Shown: positions 31,522 through 33,485 of the stretch, piece after piece
Layout of the letters: every line of letters starts with the position of its first letter
How positions within the stretch are numbered: position 1 is the first letter of the stretch
From: Priapulus caudatus
Lineage: Eukaryota; Priapulida; Priapulimorpha; Priapulimorphida; Priapulidae
Reading direction: 5' to 3'
Assembly: GCF_000485595.1 (NCBI RefSeq)
Contig: NW_014577930.1
Coordinates: 33,282-66,766, forward strand
Length of the DNA: 33,485 bases
Position numbers and translations under genes: made by a program
Notes under the pieces: generated by a model
Database searches by the model: none
The model's input: only the letters and a program-made list of their open reading frames with translations
What the model was told of the DNA's origin: nothing

Positions 31522-33158
31522 GCGCACGCACTCACGCACACAGGGACGCACTCACGCACGCACGCACGCACTCACTCACGCACCCACGCACGCACTCACG
31601 CGCTCAGGAACCTACGCACGCACTGCGCAATAGGTAATAAATATAACGATTTTTATTGACAGAAGTCTTGACAGGTAACGTCGGCACTGGCAATGTTATT
31701 TTCAGTGTCATTCGTTTCTTTAGGTTTTCTGTCATGTTCGACTGTTTATTGCCAGAAATGTGAGACTAAATGAGTACATTCTTGATAACGTAATGTGAAT
31801 AGTCTTGTAAATACATAATAAACGTAATATAATTTTACTCACAGACCGTACCTCGTCCCAGGAATAAACAACGACATCTCCTTCACTATAACTGTCACCA
31901 ATCGTGGAGAAAGCGCTCATCAAACCAAGATCGAAGGTTACTACACGAGTGCTGCGTCTTTCATCGGATCGGACCCTGTAGGTTTCCGTGGGAATATATC
32001 GTAGTGGAACCAAGTTCAATACACAAATACAGAACTGTATGCGTATCTAGTGACAGACGTATAAACCATTTCATTGAAACTCAGTGAACTCAGTGAACCG
32101 ATTTCAGTAAACCATTCTCGTGTACCTTTGTGTAGTAAGTGTAATCGTGTAATTGTCGGAATGTCGGTCAAAATCACGCGAATTTTAAAACCAATAAAGG
32201 TTGTAACAACGGATTTTACTGTGTTTTCTACAACTAAATGCTAGAGCCCATCTGTATGGACGCGCTTGGCCACACGGTAGTGGCTGGCACATGCTAACGT
32301 GTTGGTCAAGGTCATGAAGGGTCATCATGTATAACGTCAGAATGCCCACTAGTGCTAGAGATAACAAAACATTCTTAAAACTAAATTATATTTTCGTTTA
32401 TTTCCGTTTACTTTTATTTACTATACTACTACTACTTAGCTTTATACGATTTTTGATTACCGCTGCTTTTTCAGTCTCAGTACGCTTGCCAGGCCAATCC
32501 TGACGTCACGGGACGAGGGCGTGGCCTGGTGTGTGAGATAGCCAATCCGCTTCCCTTCGACGCCTCGGTATGCATACGACGAAAACCGCTATTTTAGCTC
32601 TTTACACTTGCTTCACTTTAGCCCGCTAGACTCTCACGAAGACTCACGCTTGTGAGATGCCACGTTCACTAAACCTCCCGCGCATATACACGACTTTACA
32701 TAATAGCTAACAAAAAATATTATCATATACCTAAAAATGAATATAATATAATAACATGCTGAATAATAAATTTAGTATTGCTTAATACTGAATTGGCGTA
32801 ACGTTTAATACTTAATATACAAAACATACAAAACATTTACAATACAAAACATTTTACAACACATCATATCTAATCAAGCAACGCTGCAATGTAGCACGAC
32901 ACAACGAGAAGCGCCCGTTCACATGAATGCCCTTCGTGCATAGTTTGCCAGTCAGTGGATCACGTGACGTTGGGCGACGTTTCCTGTGCAGGCGACGCTC
33001 ACGATAAGGTTTGACACGTCCACGCTGCGTGACGACAGACAGTTCACCTTCACGATGGAGACGCTCACGACCAGCTACGACGTAGACACGGGAGCGAGTG
33101 AAAAGTCAGCAAAAGTTGCCCTCGATGTCTTCCATAAGGCCGACGTTACCATCACAAG
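17791..33158 (+). CDS. Integrin alpha chain (no I domain), 3' incomplete
   Basis: This is a cell-surface receptor subunit that pairs with integrin beta and binds matrix proteins. Sixteen exons (listed separately) give about 790 codons; all 15 junction phases agree. Domain order is: signal peptide with mature start FNLDTSD; a seven-bladed FG-GAP propeller (exons 1-10) with three calcium motifs (DINKDGLDD, DLDLDGFRD, DVDDNRYPD); the thigh domain (exons 10-12); then the genu/calf-1 start at ACGDDNNCTSDL (exon 13). No inserted I domain lies between blades 2 and 3. The CAPRW and NGYCWELSKD block in blades 2-3 resembles the laminin-binding (alpha3/6/7, PS1-like) class, a tentative subclass call. 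ATG 17791 (GCCATGG, strong Kozak, signal peptide directly after it) is preferred over the upstream in-frame ATG 17770 (weak context). Calf-2, membrane and tail exons lie right of the window. Confidence 0.94.
18107..18300. repeat. (GATA)n then (GA)n tract in intron 1
   Basis: GATAGATA runs to about 18172, followed by GAGAGA/GGGAGA. Confidence 0.9.
19155..19295. repeat. TTGTTGTATAATG-type minisatellite in intron 1
   Basis: Units of TTGTTGTATAATG and TTGCATA/TTGTATA (13-15 bp) repeat about eight times and degrade toward the 3' side. Confidence 0.8.
19663..19700. mobile_element. Short palindromic element (possible MITE relic)
   Basis: GATCAAGAGTAATCTCCTAT and then ATGTACTCTTGATATC form an imperfect inverted repeat. 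Read on the minus strand, TATCAAGAGTACATAATAG resembles the ends of the elements at 15251 and 31218. It lies in integrin intron 1. Confidence 0.45.
19960..20025. repeat. (TTAAT)n AT-rich tract before exon 2
   Basis: ATTAATTA repeats next to the polypyrimidine tract of the exon 2 acceptor. Confidence 0.85.
20038..20162 (+). CDS. Integrin alpha exon 2
   Basis: Completes blade 1 (VLVGAPKSSS...GALYKC) and includes the conserved cysteine pair region AVTGGDCEEI. Acceptor TTAATAG, donor GACG|GTACGT, phase 1. Confidence 0.92.
20169..20650. repeat. GC-rich minisatellite starting beside the exon 2 donor
   Basis: Basic motif GGGGGAGGCGCTAAGACT / GGGAGGCGTTAACGCT of about 20 bp, arranged in a longer unit of roughly 115-120 bp in about four copies. 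It starts within 10 bases of the donor. The Pro-rich minus frame is an artefact. Confidence 0.85.
20758..20990. repeat. (CT)n pyrimidine-rich tract in intron 2
   Basis: CTCTCT/TTTCTC repeats leading toward the exon 3 acceptor. Leu/Ser-rich frames through it are artefacts. Confidence 0.85.
21007..21143 (+). CDS. Integrin alpha exon 3
   Basis: Encodes DTCYLSLGQAIPCSFDNG and blade 2 KENQWLGAGLDV. Acceptor GATACAG, donor TTCACG|GTATGG, phase 0. The last 14 coding bases and the donor are tandemly repeated downstream. Confidence 0.92.
21130..21420 (+). repeat. 62-66-bp tandem repeat spanning the exon 3 splice donor
   Basis: Units start at about 21130, 21192, 21255, 21318 and 21384 and begin AGGGCGTRTTCACGGTATG. 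The first unit contains the true exon 3 end. Units 2 and 3 keep TTCACG|GTATGA, a donor-like site; units 4 and 5 have lost it. Confidence 0.88.
21440..21610. repeat. Degenerate GGGTTA/GGGTCA repeats in intron 3
   Basis: Loose tandem of GGGTTAGG, GGGTCAA and GGGTCAC words with no fixed period. Too irregular to be telomeric. Confidence 0.5.
21713..21848 (+). CDS. Integrin alpha exon 4
   Basis: Encodes VCAPRWINQFF and INGYCWELSKD. The CAPRW and Gly-x-Cys-Tyr/Trp block is the blade 2-3 loop found in I-domain-less alpha chains. Acceptor TTTCCACAG, donor ATAG|GTACGC, phase 1. Confidence 0.92.
22306..22382 (+). CDS. Integrin alpha exon 5
   Basis: Short exon encoding YRYGSGLTGMTVHYLTNA, equivalent to the YGSCQQGVAATFT-type strand of blade 3. 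Acceptor TTATTTTTCAG, donor GCT|GTAAGG. It enters in phase 1 and leaves in phase 0, bridging exons 4 and 6 exactly. Confidence 0.82.
22383..23211. other. Intron 5, nothing recognised
   Basis: No repeat family or coding content was identified in this 829-bp intron. Confidence 0.5.
23212..23272 (+). CDS. Integrin alpha exon 6 (61 nt)
   Basis: Encodes MRLLLAAPGVWSQTG, the LLLGAPGsyyWqG strand that ends blade 3. Acceptor GTTCCAG, donor ACAG|GTGTGT, phase 1. It is below usual ORF length cut-offs and was found by motif and phase matching. Confidence 0.85.
23295..23525. mobile_element. Dispersed repeat beginning with a CCTCCGCCAAGG hairpin
   Basis: ACCTCCGCCAAGG pairs with TTGGCAGGAGGT in a tight hairpin, followed by TTATGTTTTCA, AAAAAGTTATGG and GTGATCCGG at typical distances. 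From memory, this pattern belongs to a dispersed repeat common in aquatic animal genomes; I cannot give its class. It sits in integrin intron 6. Confidence 0.5.
24252..24375. repeat. 31-bp tandem repeat in intron 6
   Basis: Unit GCGTTGCATTGCATTTTGCC plus GGCGTTGCGTG. Two units are identical and the later ones diverge, about four in total. Confidence 0.9.
24542..24717 (+). CDS. Integrin alpha exon 7 (blade 4)
   Basis: Encodes SVVEMRSP and blade 4 SFLGYDISSGVFFPDKKVLN then VVGVPR. There is no calcium motif in this blade. Acceptor ATACCACAG. The donor is GGAGAG|GCAAGT, a GC donor, phase 0. Confidence 0.92.
24718..25215 (+). other. GC-AG intron 7 of integrin alpha
   Basis: The donor is AG|GCAAGT (24718-24723) and the acceptor TTTATTCTAG (25206-25215). 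The junction VGE|VYIYYDD is fixed by the propeller strand GxVYIY. The only nearby GT (24722) would break the frame into exon 8. Confidence 0.88.
24780..24990. repeat. (CAA/CAG)n trinucleotide tract in intron 7
   Basis: Imperfect AACAGC/CAGTAG/CAACAA trinucleotides. Frames on both strands give homopolymer-like Asn/Ser or Leu/Val runs. Confidence 0.95.
25216..25407 (+). CDS. Integrin alpha exon 8 (blade 5)
   Basis: Encodes VYIYYDDFKYL, then blade 5 EYFGAAVAAIDINKDGLDDL and IVGAPFYYEE. DINKDGLDD is a full calcium-binding loop. Acceptor TTCTAG, donor AATCAG|GTAAGG, phase 0. Confidence 0.95.
25860..25915. repeat. (TAA)n tract in intron 8
   Basis: ATAATAATAA trinucleotides. Confidence 0.85.
26038..27250 (-). 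mobile_element. 5'-truncated Helitron in integrin intron 8
   Basis: On the minus strand the element ends in a Helitron-like 3' end: a hairpin-like CCCGGGCATCGCCGTGTAGC, then CCAGCTAG followed by host T. It carries the C-terminal half of a PIF1-type helicase. The right boundary (element 5' side) lies near 27250, where coding sequence stops in AT-rich DNA. No Rep/HUH domain is present, so it cannot move by itself. Confidence 0.8.
26160..27249 (-). pseudogene. Helitron PIF1-like helicase fragment, frameshifted
   Basis: Read on the minus strand: SRGSTKAKLF, the Walker B motif IIWDEAT, SGDFRQTLPVIAKG, then RVGAPILVMRNLDAPKLCNG, and after a frameshift near 26490-26510 EAKIIAGKGKGENVFIPRIP, LSFAMSINKAQVQSF (motif VI) and VGCSRV. 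These are the Helitron-type PIF1 helicase motifs in order. The N-terminal part with Walker A is missing. The frameshift after LCNG breaks the frame, and motif VI has QVQ where QGQ is usual. It ends with TGA at 26160-26162. It is a relic antisense to the integrin gene, within intron 8. Confidence 0.88.
27384..27430. repeat. (GACA)n microsatellite
   Basis: GACAGACA tetramers. Confidence 0.9.
27536..27845 (+). CDS. Integrin alpha exon 9 (blades 6-7)
   Basis: Largest exon, 310 nt. Encodes blade 6 ARFGTTIAGVGDLDLDGFRD then VAVSAPYEDD, VVYIYRG, and the start of blade 7 RGFGWSISRSMDVDDNRYP. Acceptor CTACGCAG, donor CCCAG|GTAACC, phase 1. Local GC content is much higher than in the introns. Confidence 0.95.
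27834..27975 (+). repeat. 46-bp tandem repeat spanning the exon 9 splice donor
   Basis: Units start at 27834, 27880 and 27926 with ACCGTTAMCMAGGTARCT-like sequence. The first is the true exon end plus donor. The second and third keep AAG|GTAACT (27892) and AAG|GTAGCT (27938), both plausible donors. Confidence 0.9.
28005..28135. repeat. (GCGT)n microsatellite in intron 9
   Basis: GTGCGTGC tetramers with Z-DNA potential. Confidence 0.95.
28239..28445 (+). CDS. Integrin alpha exon 10 (end of propeller, start of thigh)
   Basis: Completes blade 7 (DVAIGAYQSDSAVLLRTRPV) and begins the thigh domain with the paired cysteines in DCVNADGERVSC and VSACFYYDG. Acceptor GCCGGTAG, donor ACAA|GTAAGG, phase 1. 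Confidence 0.94.
28480..28750. repeat. (CCGA)n microsatellite in intron 10
   Basis: CCGACCGA tetramers with many single-base interruptions. Confidence 0.95.
29086..29231 (+). CDS. Integrin alpha exon 11 (thigh)
   Basis: Encodes IQYTLAIVAAS and KLAKETLECDIHSLLLR. Acceptor CATTGCAG, donor CTACGG|GTAAGT, phase 0. Its last bases and donor found the 48-bp array that follows. Confidence 0.9.
29215..30545 (+). repeat. 48-bp minisatellite made of the exon 11 3' end and splice donor (~26 units)
   Basis: The clean unit (about 30318-30510) is TAAGTGTGATTACTTTAGAA, TGTCGCATGAACTCCCTGCT, ACTAAGGG. The first unit overlaps the real exon end (CTCCCTGCTACTACGG|GTAAGTGTG). Almost every unit keeps GGG|TAAGT, i.e. 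a strong donor. About 26 units are counted; those between about 29265 and 30300 carry many one-base indels. The clean unit is 16 codons long, open in the exon frame (NSLLLRVSVITLECRM). Confidence 0.95.
30827..30976 (+). CDS. Integrin alpha exon 12 (thigh)
   Basis: Encodes ANIKDKITPLSFSLDYDI, the RDKLSPIxxxLNYSL-type thigh motif, then a run of five arginines (30899-30913) and PPVISADDN. Acceptor TTGCTTGCAG, donor GAGCTG|GTATAC, phase 0. Confidence 0.92.
31218..31258. mobile_element. Minimal palindromic MITE, 41 bp
   Basis: TCAGGAGTGAATAATAGAGA faces TCTCTATTATTCACTCCTGA around one base, a perfect 20-bp inverted repeat. TATAA flanks both sides. It shares its ends with the element at 15251-15337 and lies in integrin intron 12. 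Confidence 0.75.
31352..31431 (+). CDS. Integrin alpha exon 13 (thigh/calf-1 boundary)
   Basis: Encodes LGFAHACGDDNNCTSDLSIT, the CGxDNxCxxDLxL signature at the genu. Acceptor TTAATTTTAG, donor AACGA|GTAAGT, phase 2. Confidence 0.94.
31480..31625. repeat. (ACGC)n microsatellite in intron 13
   Basis: ACGCACGC with ACTC interruptions. Confidence 0.95.
31845..31977 (+). CDS. Integrin alpha exon 14 (calf-1)
   Basis: Encodes INNDISFTITVTNRGESAHQ, the calf-1 strand corresponding to LxLTFxVxNxGExAY. Acceptor TTTTACTCACAG, donor GACCCT|GTAGGT, phase 0. Confidence 0.92.
32475..32567 (+). CDS. Integrin alpha exon 15 (calf-1)
   Basis: Encodes YACQANPDVTGRGRGLVCEI and ANPLP, matching the xxCxx...LVCDLGNPM motif of calf-1. 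Acceptor GCTTTTTCAG, donor GCCTCG|GTATGC, phase 0. Confidence 0.92.
32992..33158 (+). CDS. Integrin alpha exon 16 (calf-1), 3' end uncertain
   Basis: Encodes ATLTIRFDTSTLRDDRQFTF and ALDVFHKADVTITR, fitting calf-1 LxLRFD...FxFxxxS...ADVxLxG. Acceptor TTCCTGTGCAG. The donor ACAAG|GTTCAC at 33159 is weak but placed where the homology stops; the frame otherwise runs to a stop at 33201. The gene continues beyond the window. Confidence 0.85.
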
Positions 33159-33485
33159 GTTCACCGCTTATATGATAAATACAGCGATGATTGATGGATG
33201 ATAGTTTTTACCATGAGGAACTCTAATCTTGTGTATATCCTTAGGTTATACGTGTGTATACTTTCGGTTATTGCCATTGTTCTTTTTTCGTCTTCTTCTT
33301 GTACTTTCTCTCGTGTTTTCTCTGTCTTCATCTTTGTCGACATTGTTGTCATTGTTGTGAACACCATCATTGCTGTTTCGGATGTCGTTATTGCCATTCG
33401 TCGGTTCCTTTACTTCTTCTTCTTATGCTTCTTCATTTTCCTCTTCTTTTTCTTCTTCTTCTTCTTCTTCTTCTTCTTCTTCTTC
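33159..33485. other. Intron 16, ending in (TTC)n
   Basis: Pyrimidine-rich sequence grades into a pure (TTC)n tract from about 33437 to the window edge. No coding content recognised. Confidence 0.7.

Overview
The window is nuclear DNA from an animal, most likely a marine invertebrate that is neither an arthropod nor a vertebrate. The evidence is spliced genes with conserved animal products (a BTAF1 TATA-binding-protein remover, a CTHRC1-type secreted collagen-like protein, an integrin alpha chain), a Helitron remnant, a hAT-type MITE, and a very high load of simple repeats ((ACGC)n, (CA)n, (GA)n, (TA)n, (CCGA)n). The species cannot be named from the sequence. The phylum guess rests on a CTHRC1 gene together with an I-domain-less integrin alpha, and is weak.

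Layout, all genes on the + strand. 1-1275: one copy of a 1.3-kb repeat whose second copy is at about 6770-8125. 1595-2104: last two coding exons of BTAF1, joined across a GC-AG intron. 2105-14331: about 12 kb with no convincing gene, made mostly of microsatellites, a purine-rich block (9145-9805), a 52-bp minisatellite (about 10875-12420) and a weak orphan exon candidate on the minus strand (8907-9114). 14332-16344: complete five-exon CTHRC1-like gene of 215 codons, whose stop codon lies inside a 172-bp hAT-type MITE. 17791 to the right edge: 16 exons of an integrin alpha gene (seven-bladed propeller, thigh, start of calf), incomplete at its 3' end. Exon phases agree at every one of the 15 junctions. 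Intron 8 holds a 5'-truncated, frameshifted Helitron helicase in antisense.

Functionally, CTHRC1 (secreted matrix protein) and the integrin alpha chain (matrix receptor) both act at the cell-matrix interface, but nothing in the sequence shows a functional link. BTAF1 is a general transcription factor and unrelated.

The most unusual points are: (1) a 48-bp minisatellite of about 26 units in integrin intron 11 that repeats the exon-11 3' end together with its splice donor; (2) smaller donor- or stop-spanning tandem duplications at integrin exons 3 and 9 and at the BTAF1 last exon, which suggests a recurrent process; (3) a MITE that split the ancestral stop codon of the CTHRC1-like gene; (4) two GC-AG introns with the donor AG|GCAAGT, fixed by protein frame on both sides. 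Several repeat blocks differ from unit to unit mainly by single-base indels, which looks like low-accuracy long-read consensus. Unit counts there should be treated as approximate.
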